The notes: a model not told the origin generated them from the letters alone. Shown: positions 36,384 through 45,896, numbered from the stretch's first letter. The stretch: 64,000 nt of DNA from SR-FBR-E99 sp963732365 (GCA_963732365.1 CAVSZC010000008.1:123737-187736), one strand, 5' to 3'. Program-made: numbers and translations.

Positions 36384-37309
36384 TTTTGTTCAGAATACGG
36401 AACCGGTATCCATTTTACAGGCCTGACGAATCCCCTGCCAAGCATGCTTTCCGGGGCGTTGTCACCCGAGAGCTCAAGCAGGGCCTTTTGCAGCCTGGAG
36501 GCATCGGCGTCGCTGACCTTCAGCCGGTCAACAATTACAGAGCACAACGGAATTTCATCAGTCTTTGCAATGATCCTGAAATCATCCTCTTTCCCCAGGT
36601 CGGCAGCACAGGATGCTATAAGTGCATAGTCAGAGACAACGGCTACGTCAGCCGAATCATCGAGCAGCATGCTTATGCTCTCGGTACAGCTTGCCTTATA
36701 GATGATCTGCGCCGGTTTGATCTGCTCTTTATCCATCATGTGCTTTGGCATGTGATACTTCTCATATGAATCGGGTTGTCCCATAACCAGGCGCCTGCCG
36801 GTTATATCACCGAGAGACTGTAGCGGAGAGTCCTTCTTTACGAGGAATACCCCGGTAAGCATCTGGTTTTCAAAAGGGTCGATCAGGTCAACTATACGCG
36901 TATATTTCAAACCGTATTCAGGAACGAGCATATATGCAAACCAGGGCTTGCATATCGCGCCATCATACTTCCGTGACAGGAGAGCATCTGCAAGTTCAAA
37001 TTCATCAATAATGTATGTCAGTTCAAGGTCAATATTATATTTTGCTCTCAGTGCTGACTGTATCTCGCCGTATTCTCTTGCAGCCAGGAACTGCACGCAC
37101 ACGCATGCCGAGTTTTTGCAATAGGTATCATACACCGCCAACCTGATTGTCAGCAGTTCATCCGACGCCCCGGGGAGTTTCCCCTTTGGCATGGTGAATG
37201 CCGTCTCCCCGAAGCTGTCAGATGATTTTTCCGTGCCTGAGCAGCCTGCCCACATAAGGCAGGCTGTAACAAGAAATGTATAGCAAGCAAACAGAGTAAC
37301 CCTGTTCAT
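36380..37309 (-). CDS. Cys-rich PhnD-like substrate-binding lipoprotein, copy 2
   Basis: About 309 residues from MNRVTLFACYTFLVTACLMW, lipoprotein Cys in WAGCSG. I prefer this ATG to a TTG eight codons earlier. The body follows copy 1 closely: YCKNSACVCVQFLAAREYGE, SRKYDGAICKPWFAYMLVPE, TGVFLVKKDSP, KASCTESISMLLDD, SCAADLGKEDDF and PLCSVIVDRL. The seven cysteines are conserved. No transporter partner is encoded nearby. It begins 13 bp after the propeller 2 stop and overlaps ferredoxin 2 by 4 bp. Confidence 0.76.
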   Translation of the reverse strand: MNRVTLFACYTFLVTACLMWAGCSGTEKSSDSFGETAFTMPKGKLPGASDELLTIRLAVYDTYCKNSACVCVQFLAAREYGEIQSALRAKYNIDLELTYIIDEFELADALLSRKYDGAICKPWFAYMLVPEYGLKYTRIVDLIDPFENQMLTGVFLVKKDSPLQSLGDITGRRLVMGQPDSYEKYHMPKHMMDKEQIKPAQIIYKASCTESISMLLDDSADVAVVSDYALIASCAADLGKEDDFRIIAKTDEIPLCSVIVDRLKVSDADASRLQKALLELSGDNAPESMLGRGFVRPVKWIPVPYSEQK

Positions 37310-37322
37310 AATCGTGAATATA

Positions 37323-38921
37323 TTAATTGGCAATGCATTTAACCAAGCCGTTTCTTGCGGAAGCCAGGTAGAGGTTGTTTTTGCTGTCTGATATCATCGG
37401 GATATAGGCGCAGCCCTTTACCAGCTCCTCAATACCTGCTATTTTCTTTGCCCCTCCCTTGCTGAACACCTTTATTTCTGTGGGGTCTTTCTCAACGGTC
37501 ACGATGGCGCCGTTAGAAAGATATGCCACATTTACAGGGTTGCAGCAGCCGTGGAAGTCATTGATATCAGGCCCCCGTTTTCCAAAGGCATATTTGATAT
37601 TTCCTGTATAATCGACACCCTGAACCCTGAAGGCACCAAGGTTGGCGATAAGTATCTCATTCTTTGTTGTAATTCCGAAATCGAGTATCCCGCAGCATGC
37701 CCTCAGCTCAGTTACTGATGATTCCATTGCACCTGTTCCGGCATTAAAGATGAAGACAGATCTGTTATCAACATCAGCCACGATGAGCTTCCCGTCAGCC
37801 ACCTTTGCCCCGGTAGAGCTTTTAAGCTCCTTTAGTTCAAGTTTTCTGACAAGAACCCCGTTTATGTCATAAACAAGGCACTCGACTCCCACAGACTGTT
37901 TTATTTCATACTTCCTGCCCCTGATCTCTTTTGAAGTGGTCTTTGTCAGAGTGCCAAGGACATAGATGTGGTTATCGGCGCGATCAATTGCCACGGCACC
38001 CGGTTCAGAGGTCAGTTGTGAGGCAAAGCCACCGGTCTTTTTCCCCTTTGGATCAATTATAATCAGGTTACCATCCTTTTTCAGGCAGCAGATATTATCA
38101 TCCGGAAAGGCGGCCAGGTAGATGATATCCGTGTGGCTTTTCCCTGCAAAAGAGGGGTCTGTTGCATAAGCTACATCAGGCGCATCAGGGATGAAACCGC
38201 TGACGCCCACATCGGTGACTTTAAGGTTTTCAACCAGCCTGTACAGGTCTTCCATCCTGGTATACCCTGACAAAGAAGGATCGAGAAGCTTTAGCAACGC
38301 TTCAATTTCATCAGCACTTTTACCGTATGAAAGACGCTCGATAAGAATTAGAGAATAAAAGGCAGAGGGATGTTGCCTTACAAACAATTCAGAAATTGAA
38401 TCGCGTTCTCTTTGCATAATCGCACTAAGTGAATCCAATAGATTCCTGTGATGATCCGATATATTAGCGAAATTGGAATCTGCTGCCAATATTTCGTTAT
38501 AAAGGGCACGCATATTATGTTTCTCCGAAATCAGGCGAATTTCGGCCCTATATAATTTCTCATCATCATTAATCTTGCTTCCGGTTATGGTTGCATTATA
38601 CAAAGAGTCTATACTCCCACTCATTGTCATTTTTGAATTTTCTGCATAGAAACTTAAAAAAGCCTCTTTTTCCGGAATCTCGAGGAAATACATATCAGGT
38701 TCAGGTATATCGCCTCTGAATTCGAATTTTCCGTTCTTTATGATAGCTGTATCGGGAAGGAACTCGCTATTTTGAGGATTACTCATTATAATCTCACCGT
38801 CAGTTATCCCTTCAATGGTACCGCTAAGTACAAAAGGTGTTTTCGTGTTATTGCAACCGGCAAATATCATCAGAAGAGACAGTGTACCTGCGGTTAGAAT
38901 TGACAGACTGTGGTTTTTCAT
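37323..38921 (-). CDS. DUF4369-type N-terminus plus Cys-rich beta-propeller lipoprotein, copy 2
   Basis: About 532 residues from MKNHSLSILTAGTLSLLMIF, lipobox FAGC. It has the same plan as copy 1: a DUF4369-like start (FVLSGTIEGITDGEIIMSN), a helical spacer, then propeller blades (IYLAAFPDDNICCLKKDG, AIDRADNHIYVLGTLTK, YAFGKRGPDINDFHGCCNPV). Cysteines common to both copies include VEC, the pair in ACCGILDFG, the pair in FHGCCNPVN and KGC..YIP. The copies differ far more than their ferredoxin/NapH neighbours. It lies behind a T-tailed terminator after SusD 2, so it is probably made at a lower level than SusCD 2. Confidence 0.72.
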   Translation of the reverse strand: MKNHSLSILTAGTLSLLMIFAGCNNTKTPFVLSGTIEGITDGEIIMSNPQNSEFLPDTAIIKNGKFEFRGDIPEPDMYFLEIPEKEAFLSFYAENSKMTMSGSIDSLYNATITGSKINDDEKLYRAEIRLISEKHNMRALYNEILAADSNFANISDHHRNLLDSLSAIMQRERDSISELFVRQHPSAFYSLILIERLSYGKSADEIEALLKLLDPSLSGYTRMEDLYRLVENLKVTDVGVSGFIPDAPDVAYATDPSFAGKSHTDIIYLAAFPDDNICCLKKDGNLIIIDPKGKKTGGFASQLTSEPGAVAIDRADNHIYVLGTLTKTTSKEIRGRKYEIKQSVGVECLVYDINGVLVRKLELKELKSSTGAKVADGKLIVADVDNRSVFIFNAGTGAMESSVTELRACCGILDFGITTKNEILIANLGAFRVQGVDYTGNIKYAFGKRGPDINDFHGCCNPVNVAYLSNGAIVTVEKDPTEIKVFSKGGAKKIAGIEELVKGCAYIPMISDSKNNLYLASARNGLVKCIAN

Positions 38922-38949
38922 ACTTATTTTTTGTAACTGGATAAAAAAA

Positions 38950-38981
38950 AGGAGGTTGCCTGCCTCTGCAGGCAACCTCCT
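38950..38981 (-). terminator. Rho-independent terminator after susD 2
   Basis: On the minus strand, a 14-bp perfect stem (AGGAGGTTGCCTGC / GCAGGCAACCTCCT) with a 4-nt loop, followed by eight T. It begins 6 bp after the SusD 2 stop and ends 28 bp before propeller 2. It should stop or attenuate most SusCD 2 transcripts before the redox cassette. Confidence 0.8.
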
Positions 38982-38987
38982 GCCTGT

Positions 38988-40397
38988 TTAATTATCGTCA
39001 TACCCCGGGTTTTGCACCAGGGCATCATTTAACCTAATTTCATCGTACGGTATCGGCCAGAGTGTTTTATAAGCATCCCACTCAGTCTTCCAGGGAAGAG
39101 CGCTGATAACTGCATCAGCAGTACCGGTTCTGACAAGATCATCCCACCGGTGCCCCTCACCGCACAGCTCTATCCTCCTTTCATGTAATATTGCATTAAC
39201 AAGGTCTGATTGTGTTGCAGCTGTTGTGTTTGGCAGGCCTGCCCTGTTGCGTATCACATTAAGGTCGGCAGCAGCGCCTGAAAGGTTATTCTGCCGTGCC
39301 CTTGCTTCGGCCCGTATAAGGTACATCTCGGCAAGTCTGAGTAAAACAAAATCCTGTGATCTACCCGGGAGATTTGGCGGAGCAAATGGAGAATAGTATT
39401 TTTTGAAAAAGTACCTGTTATTCGGATTTGGATAGTTAGTCCGGTTTGAATAGAACACCCAAGCTGTTCTCCTGGCGTCACCTGCTTCAAAATTGTTCAG
39501 AAGGTCTTCTGATATTGCGGCACAAGCGGATTCAAAAAATGTAAATGTAGGGTAAAAAGCAGTTCCCATACTTGGCCAATTCAAATAATTCTGGGAAAAA
39601 CCAATGGTATTTCCGGTCGCAAAGATTATCTCATTGCTTCCCCTGAAGAAAATGTCATCCAGGTTTGTCAACAGACTGTAATTGCCGTTTGTGATCACCT
39701 CATCTGCTGCAGCCTCAGCCTTTGCCCAGTTGCCCATAGTTGTATAAACTCTTGCACTTATTGCCAGGGGAACATACCTGACATCAATATACCTCTCGTC
39801 TCCGGCGCCTGTTTCGGGGAGGAGGGCTATCGCCTCATCAAGGTCAGATATTACCTGGGCATAGACCTCTGCTGCCGGCATGCGCGGTTTGGATGCATTA
39901 TCCTCCACCTTTGATGTGGTGTTTATCGGCACATCTCCAAAAATCCTGACCAGGTCATAATGTGAAGTCGCCCTCACTGTCAGGGCTGCCCCTGTATATG
40001 AATCCCTGGTGGCCTGATCGAGTACGGAAGCGGTGGGCAACCCTTCAAGCATCATGTTTGCATAGTTAATTTCAACATAACCCGTCCAGATATAAACCGG
40101 ATAAAAACTGGTCGGAAGCAATTCCCCTCTTATCTGAGGATCAGAATTAGTAGGATTATAGCAATTGTCAGAGAATAATTCAAGATATTGTATACCACTG
40201 GTTACTCTACCCGAAAAAGAATTATACATACCACCCATATACAGGTCAATGGTTTCCTTACCAAGGAAGACAGATTCAGTAGTAATCGAATTTGTTGGAG
40301 GAGGAACCTCAAGAAAATCCTCACAGGCCGCCAGGGCAGCAAAGCATACCATCAGCAGGAGCGGCTTTAGTCCTTTTATGAGAGAAATATATTTCAT
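38988..40397 (-). CDS. SusD/RagB-family outer-membrane lipoprotein, locus B
   Basis: 469 residues. Lipoprotein signal ending AALAAC, SusD N-terminus EDFLEVPPPTNSITTESVFL, and family motifs LRLAEMYLIRAEARARQNN and ILHERRIELCGEGHRWDDLV. Ligand capture on the cell surface together with SusC 2, which ends 21 bp upstream. Followed at once by a strong terminator. Confidence 0.93.
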   Translation of the reverse strand: MKYISLIKGLKPLLLMVCFAALAACEDFLEVPPPTNSITTESVFLGKETIDLYMGGMYNSFSGRVTSGIQYLELFSDNCYNPTNSDPQIRGELLPTSFYPVYIWTGYVEINYANMMLEGLPTASVLDQATRDSYTGAALTVRATSHYDLVRIFGDVPINTTSKVEDNASKPRMPAAEVYAQVISDLDEAIALLPETGAGDERYIDVRYVPLAISARVYTTMGNWAKAEAAADEVITNGNYSLLTNLDDIFFRGSNEIIFATGNTIGFSQNYLNWPSMGTAFYPTFTFFESACAAISEDLLNNFEAGDARRTAWVFYSNRTNYPNPNNRYFFKKYYSPFAPPNLPGRSQDFVLLRLAEMYLIRAEARARQNNLSGAAADLNVIRNRAGLPNTTAATQSDLVNAILHERRIELCGEGHRWDDLVRTGTADAVISALPWKTEWDAYKTLWPIPYDEIRLNDALVQNPGYDDN

Positions 40398-40418
40398 GAT
40401 ATTTATTGTTTATGTTGG

Positions 40419-43400
40419 TTAAAATGTTAACTGCACGCCCGTAACAAACGTGCGCAGAATTGGCGCTGAATTGGGCCAGTAAAGTTCAGGATCTTTGTAT
40501 AGCTTTTTCGTTGTATAGACGGCAAGGTTTTCACCTCGCAGGTAGACCATCATATTAGTGATTCCCTTGTCCTGCAGGAGTCTTGCCGGAAGGGTATATG
40601 TGAGCTGTATATTTTTAAGCCTGAAGTAGAAGCCCTGAACTATATTGGCTGAGCTAGACGAATATTGGTTAGTTAGCGGATTGGTATATTCAGTATCACC
40701 CAGGACACCGGTATACAACCGGGGATATTTGGCCACATCACCAGGCTGTTTCCAGTAATTACCTGTCAGATCCTGAGATGGATTTGTCATGCCACCAGCC
40801 GGACGATTAAAGTAATTCCATGTTGTCATTAGCTTTTCTGTAAACTGAATAAAGAAATCGAATCCGAATCCTTTATAGGTAAAATAGTTGCCCAGCCCTC
40901 CCCAGATTGTCGGCAGCGCCGTGCCGTTCCATGCGGCATTTACATAGTTGTCTTCAAAGTCAATCATACCGTCATCATTAAGGTCTTTAAACTGTGGCAA
41001 TCCCGTAGCAGGATCGATGCCGGTGAACTGATATGGGAATTCCATATTTGAGTTGTAGCCGGCAGAGGGTATTGCCCTTCCAATCTCGTATGTTTCATTA
41101 TAATAGGTCTCTTCGAGATTAGGAAATTCGGTCAGCTTGTTTTCATTGAACGAAAGGTTGAATGAGCTCCTCCATTGAAGCTGTTTCCCGGGAGCAAGGT
41201 TATGAGTGGTAAGCTGGAATTCCATACCGGTATTCTGAACCGTACCCTCGAAATTGTCAGTATAGGTTCCGTAACCAGTCTGCCCGGGCAACAATTTATC
41301 GACAAGCAGGTTGTCAGAAGAGGATCTGTACCATGTAGTATTGAAAAGGATCCTGTTCTTAAAGAGTCCCAGTTCAAGGCCGATATCCATCTTGGCTGTC
41401 TTCTCCCATTGAATTGTGGTATTGGGAACACCTGAAATTTGCAGAATACTCTGCGGTCCGTAATTGAAAAAATTATCGCTTGATAATGTACTTATATAGA
41501 GATAATCGCCGATATTATCGGTTCCTGTGGTTCCGTAACTTCCCCTTATTTTACCGAAGCTCAGGAAACTGAGAGTGTTGCTGATAAACTTTTCTTCCGT
41601 GAATATCCAGCCAATCCCGGCCGATCCGAAATTCCCGAATTTATTATCGGGGCCGAAGCGCGAAGAACCGTCACGCCTGTAGGTCAGGTTTACAAGGTAT
41701 TTGCCATCCCAGTTGTAGGTAGCCCTGCCGAAGAGAGAGGCAAACCTGTAATATGTTTCGTTGTTATTAGATGTGGTTGGATTTCCGCTTGCATAACTAT
41801 TGAGCAGCGCATCAGATCCGGGATTCTCAACCCTGACCCCTGTTGATCCAATCTTTCGGTCAAGCAGGGTGCCTCCGGCGAGAAATGAGAGTGTTCCCTT
41901 CGATATCTTAGTATCATAGGTCAGCATTGGTTCAATGTTAAGTGCGGAGAAAGTATTGGTTGTATGCGTTCCATAGGGCGCGGGGGCAGAAGCTACTGTC
42001 TGCGCACTAATGGCATCGGAGGGGTAATACATGTGATAAGCATTGTCCTGCAGGTTATAGCTGACAAGCATTTTTGCCCTCAGCCCTTTAATGATCTCGT
42101 AGGATAAATCGGCAGAGAGCAACAGGTTTCCTGTTTTCGATTCTGAAGAAGTATTCTGCATCGGAACAGGATTGCCGTATGCGCCTGAGTCATGCAGACC
42201 ATAAGGAATATTCAGACTCCCATCATCATTGTATATCTCATAGTTAGGGACATTCTGCACGAAGTTTGTTGTTACAGATGAAAGTGATGTTGATGCAAAC
42301 ACCTGGTTCTCATATCCGAAGGTTGAGGAGAGGTTCACAGTGAACTTGTTATCTGCAGAGGTGTGCCCCAGCACCATGCGTCCCGTGAGCCTTTCCTGGT
42401 AAGGTTTGCCATATGTAACATCATATTTTTTAAAGTAACCGACGCTGGCAAGAAAGTTAAAGAGTTTATTCCCCCCGGTCATCTGTGCATCGAGGTTATA
42501 TACCGGTGCCGGATTCCCGAATGTGTAATCATTCCAGTCTGTGTAAGCAGTCTGGTCCCATAACAGCAGGTCAGGGGCATAAAACTCATCAGGAGTTATT
42601 GGGTTGATAGCAGATTCGGCAGTGACATTTCCCATTGCAAAGGCATCTTTTCTCATCTGCAGGTAATCAGCCGTTCCCATCCTTTTTATCAGACCCGTGG
42701 GTGTCGAAATGCCGGCCGATGCGTTAATATTAAATTTTGTTTCACCGAGGGAGGCCTTTTTTGTGGTGATAAGTATTACTCCGTTCGAGGCCCTCGATCC
42801 GTAGATAGAGGTGGCATCGGCGTCTTTCAGAATATCAATACTTTCGATGTCATTAGGGTTGATGAAATTAAGGGGAGAGATACCATCCGGAGAGGTATTG
42901 CTGCCTCCCGTATAATAATCAGCCGTTTCACCGGCTATCAAACCCCCGGGGTTTGAATTCACAACTATACCGTCTACTATTATCAACGGGTTTGTGCCGG
43001 AAGCAAAGGAGTTTTGTCCCCTGATCACAATTTCAAGCGGACTTCCGACACCCCCGATAGTCTGGTTGAACGACACCCCTGCTACCTGGCCCTGCAGAGC
43101 CTGCATCACGTTCGAGACCGGATGAGAAACGAGATCTTTGGACTTCACGGTTGCAACAGTACCGGTGTTAAGACGTTTGGTGGTAGTACCGTATGCGATG
43201 ACCTGTACCTCGTCAATGTCCATGGCCTCTTCCTCAAGGAATACTTCGAAGTCAGTACCTCCTGAAATGACAATATCCTGTGTTTTCATACCCAGGATGC
43301 TTACCTCAAGCACCTTTGAATCAGCAGGGCAATAGAGGACAAATTTGCCCTCAGCATCTGTGCTTGCTCCGGTTGTTGTTCCTTTCACTATCACGGCAGC

Positions 43401-43853
43401 AGCCTGGAGGGGTGCACCGTTCTTATCCCTGACGGTTCCTGTCAGCCTCACCTGCTCCTGTTGCATCTCAACAAGAGTGACCTCAGCAGGTTTTGCCTTC
43501 ACCGGTTTAAGCACCACGGTGTTGTCAGTGATCTGGTATTCAACGGGCATATCACCCAGGCAGAGGTTCAGGACATCTTCAATTGGCATATCAGTGACCT
43601 CCAGATTTACCTTACCCGCATTTCTAAGGTAGGAGTCCCTGTAAAAGAAGCTGTACCCGGTCTGCTGGTTAATCTCAGCGAAGACCTCTTTAAGCGAAGC
43701 ATCTTTCACTGAGAGGGTAACATTCTGAGCTACCATTGCCGCACTGATTTGCAGGCTGATAATCAACAGCAGGATAGATAGTTTCATAATAAGAATGAGT
43801 TTTTTGAATCTTCCCGGCTCAAACAGAGCCAGGGAATTTTGAGGATCTTTCAT
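40419..43853 (-). CDS. SusC/RagA TonB-dependent transducer with STN domain, locus B
   Basis: 1,144 residues with the same domain order as SusC 1: signal region, STN (VTLSVKDASLKEVFAEINQQ), beta-sandwich (VRDKNGAPLQAAAVIVKGTT), plug (ILKDADATSIYGSRASNGVI) and barrel ending TGVQLTF. TonB-dependent outer-membrane import and signalling to FecR 2. Its leader (43854-43988) carries the hairpin/antisense element that is most like the orphan copies. Confidence 0.93.
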   Translation of the reverse strand: MKDPQNSLALFEPGRFKKLILIMKLSILLLIISLQISAAMVAQNVTLSVKDASLKEVFAEINQQTGYSFFYRDSYLRNAGKVNLEVTDMPIEDVLNLCLGDMPVEYQITDNTVVLKPVKAKPAEVTLVEMQQEQVRLTGTVRDKNGAPLQAAAVIVKGTTTGASTDAEGKFVLYCPADSKVLEVSILGMKTQDIVISGGTDFEVFLEEEAMDIDEVQVIAYGTTTKRLNTGTVATVKSKDLVSHPVSNVMQALQGQVAGVSFNQTIGGVGSPLEIVIRGQNSFASGTNPLIIVDGIVVNSNPGGLIAGETADYYTGGSNTSPDGISPLNFINPNDIESIDILKDADATSIYGSRASNGVILITTKKASLGETKFNINASAGISTPTGLIKRMGTADYLQMRKDAFAMGNVTAESAINPITPDEFYAPDLLLWDQTAYTDWNDYTFGNPAPVYNLDAQMTGGNKLFNFLASVGYFKKYDVTYGKPYQERLTGRMVLGHTSADNKFTVNLSSTFGYENQVFASTSLSSVTTNFVQNVPNYEIYNDDGSLNIPYGLHDSGAYGNPVPMQNTSSESKTGNLLLSADLSYEIIKGLRAKMLVSYNLQDNAYHMYYPSDAISAQTVASAPAPYGTHTTNTFSALNIEPMLTYDTKISKGTLSFLAGGTLLDRKIGSTGVRVENPGSDALLNSYASGNPTTSNNNETYYRFASLFGRATYNWDGKYLVNLTYRRDGSSRFGPDNKFGNFGSAGIGWIFTEEKFISNTLSFLSFGKIRGSYGTTGTDNIGDYLYISTLSSDNFFNYGPQSILQISGVPNTTIQWEKTAKMDIGLELGLFKNRILFNTTWYRSSSDNLLVDKLLPGQTGYGTYTDNFEGTVQNTGMEFQLTTHNLAPGKQLQWRSSFNLSFNENKLTEFPNLEETYYNETYEIGRAIPSAGYNSNMEFPYQFTGIDPATGLPQFKDLNDDGMIDFEDNYVNAAWNGTALPTIWGGLGNYFTYKGFGFDFFIQFTEKLMTTWNYFNRPAGGMTNPSQDLTGNYWKQPGDVAKYPRLYTGVLGDTEYTNPLTNQYSSSSANIVQGFYFRLKNIQLTYTLPARLLQDKGITNMMVYLRGENLAVYTTKKLYKDPELYWPNSAPILRTFVTGVQLTF

Positions 43854-43865
43854 AATGTTAGTTGG

Positions 43866-43964
43866 TTTGAGTTAAACATAGAGTAGCAATTGTCACTAAT
43901 TATCCTTGTTCAGTCAGATCAGAACTTCGAGCCGGACAGTGGGACCAGCACTGTCCGGCTTTCG
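43866..43964 (+). ncRNA. Candidate DonS-type antisense RNA opposite susC 2 leader
   Basis: It begins just outside the susC 2 start codon; the plus-strand box TAATGTTAG at 43853-43861 is a weak promoter match. It shares TAAACATAGAGTAGCAATTG plus TCAC with orphan copies a and d. It ends in an 11-bp perfect hairpin at 43931-43959 (GCCGGACAGTG, loop GGACCAG, CACTGTCCGGC) followed by TTTC. The hairpin core is identical to that at 47.2 kb. Confidence 0.42.
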
Positions 43965-43988
43965 GTTCACCCTAACCTAACCTAAACT

Positions 43989-45185
43989 TCATTTTATTTC
44001 CACTGTAATCACCTCCTGCGTTATTGAAAAACTGATCCCGGCCTGTTCCATAATTTTCAGCACTTCCGAGACATTGCTCTTGCGGCTCACGATGCCCGAG
44101 AAGGTCTCGGTGCCGGGTTTTTCCGAGAACTTCACATCAACATCATACCACCTGGCAATCTGGTTCATTATCTCGCCGATTGACTCGCTGTTAAAGACGA
44201 AGAGACCCTTCTTCCAGGCAGTGATCTCGCTTATGTCAGCTTCGTCGTCCACTGAAATATTTCCTGCAATGTCGGCGATGGCCATCTGACCTGGGACAAT
44301 CGTTGTTTGATACACCGGTGAAGCTACCTGCACCGAACCCTCAACGAGGGTGGTATTGACAGAACCTTCATCTGCATAAGCCCGAATGTTGAAGCTGGTG
44401 CCCAGAACCTCAACAGTGGTGTTCCCGGAAGAGACCCTGAAGGGCATCTCACGGTTTTCAGCAACCTCGAAGTATGCTTCACCGGTGATCTCAACAACCC
44501 TGAAACTACCTGAAAAAAAGACCGGAAATCTTATTGATGACTCTGAATTCAGCCAGACATGGCTGCTGTCAGGCAAGATTAATTCGTATTGTCCTGCTCT
44601 TGGCGTTGTAATTGTATTATAAATTGTCTCTGCTTTTCTTCTTCCTTCAGCGCTGTATGCAAGGCGACCGTCGTCAATTTTTATTACGCGCGTGCCAGCT
44701 TGCTCTGCTAGCTGGCCTACCCCTGCACTATCAAGGAGAATTGTGGAGCCGTCACCGAGGGTAAGCATTGCCCTGCTGCCTCCGGGGGCAAGGTCAGCTA
44801 CAGTCGGCATGGTTGTCGCTGTGGGCTCATTGGACATCCACAGTATCCCAATGGCAACAACAATAATTACGGAGGCTGCTGCTGCAAACCTTATGAGAAG
44901 CGGGATTCTGCGTGAAGGGCTGCCCTTCTCACCCTTATAAGAAAGGAGAGGTTCATGCTTTCTTTTACGCGCCTCAACCATCAGCTTGCTGTACAGTTTA
45001 TCATAATTTTGGCTGTCACTAAGGCCTGAAAATTCCCTGCTTCGGAAGGCCTCGTCAGCTGCCTGTCTCAGGAGTTCACTGTTTTTGCTGCCTCTCAGAA
45101 TCCCTAGTAACTCGTCAAGCTCCTTTTCAGTTAAAGAGTCTCTCAGATATCTGTTCAGCAGGTCATTAAATCTTATACTATCCAT
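43989..45185 (-). CDS. FecR-family anti-sigma factor, locus B
   Basis: 398 residues: sigma-binding N-terminus (LLNRYLRDSLTEKELDELLG), a membrane helix (LLIRFAAAASVIIVVAIGIL), periplasmic FecR domain (ITGEAYFEVAENREMPFRV) and C-terminal STN-like part (MEQAGISFSITQEVITVEI). Regulates sigma 2 and should receive the signal from SusC 2. The FecR domain DNA is nearly the same as in FecR 1 while flanking parts differ, consistent with gene conversion. Confidence 0.92.
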   Translation of the reverse strand: MDSIRFNDLLNRYLRDSLTEKELDELLGILRGSKNSELLRQAADEAFRSREFSGLSDSQNYDKLYSKLMVEARKRKHEPLLSYKGEKGSPSRRIPLLIRFAAAASVIIVVAIGILWMSNEPTATTMPTVADLAPGGSRAMLTLGDGSTILLDSAGVGQLAEQAGTRVIKIDDGRLAYSAEGRRKAETIYNTITTPRAGQYELILPDSSHVWLNSESSIRFPVFFSGSFRVVEITGEAYFEVAENREMPFRVSSGNTTVEVLGTSFNIRAYADEGSVNTTLVEGSVQVASPVYQTTIVPGQMAIADIAGNISVDDEADISEITAWKKGLFVFNSESIGEIMNQIARWYDVDVKFSEKPGTETFSGIVSRKSNVSEVLKIMEQAGISFSITQEVITVEIK

Positions 45186-45302
45186 CTTTTAAATCACTTC
45201 AGAGGTCAGAACCCCGTATATTTTTGACATTATCAATAGTTCAGTTTCTGTCATAAAGACAGGAACAGTATGGCCAGGTATTAGTCGGGAGTGAAAAAAA
45301 AA

Positions 45303-45896
45303 TTACAACCAGAAGAAGAGATGATATCTCTGGTTGAAGTAGTGCCTGATGAACCTGAGGGCAGCGTTCATATGGCTTTTGACGGTGTTGACCGAGATAT
45401 TCAGGTTCTCTGCGATCTTCTCCTGGCTCATCTCCTGATCACGGCTCATCCTGTATACAGCCTGCTGCTGCTGCGGCAGCTTGCTGACGGCGCTGATAAG
45501 AGTCTCCTCCGCCTCCTTGTGGATGAGGTAACTCTCCGGAGTGTTATTCACCTCCCGGAAGTAGTCATGAAGGTCATCAGTGAACCGGACATCGTTTACC
45601 TTTTTCTCAAGCTCATTCAGAATATGGTTGCGGGCAGCCATGAAGAGGTATGCATCAAATTTTTCGACCGTTCTGAGAAGCTCACGCTTCAGCCAGACTT
45701 TCATAAAGACATCCTGAACGATGTCTTCTGACAGTGCAGCTGACTTGGTAAAGGCGAATGCAACGCCGTAGGTATGGTCATAGTACCTGTTGAAGAGTAT
45801 CCTGAATGCCTCTTCACTGCCTTCGGCAACCATTGCTGTCAGGCTCTTGTCATCTGTTGTATCAGGTCTCACCTTCCCGCTAAGAATAGGAGGCAA
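45303..45896 (-). CDS. ECF RNA polymerase sigma factor, locus B
   Basis: About 197 residues with region 2 (SAALSEDIVQDVFMKVWLKR) and region 4 (LPQQQQAVYRMSRDQEMSQE, KIAENLNISVNTVKSHMNAA). There is no ATG at the 5' end: the frame opens with TTG at 45896, directly after a TAG, and GTG at codon 9 or ATG at codon 22 are alternatives. Alignment with sigma 1 and sigma 3 favours TTG or GTG. It heads locus B, 117 bp before FecR 2. Confidence 0.9.
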   Translation of the reverse strand: MPPILSGKVRPDTTDDKSLTAMVAEGSEEAFRILFNRYYDHTYGVAFAFTKSAALSEDIVQDVFMKVWLKRELLRTVEKFDAYLFMAARNHILNELEKKVNDVRFTDDLHDYFREVNNTPESYLIHKEAEETLISAVSKLPQQQQAVYRMSRDQEMSQEKIAENLNISVNTVKSHMNAALRFIRHYFNQRYHLFFWL

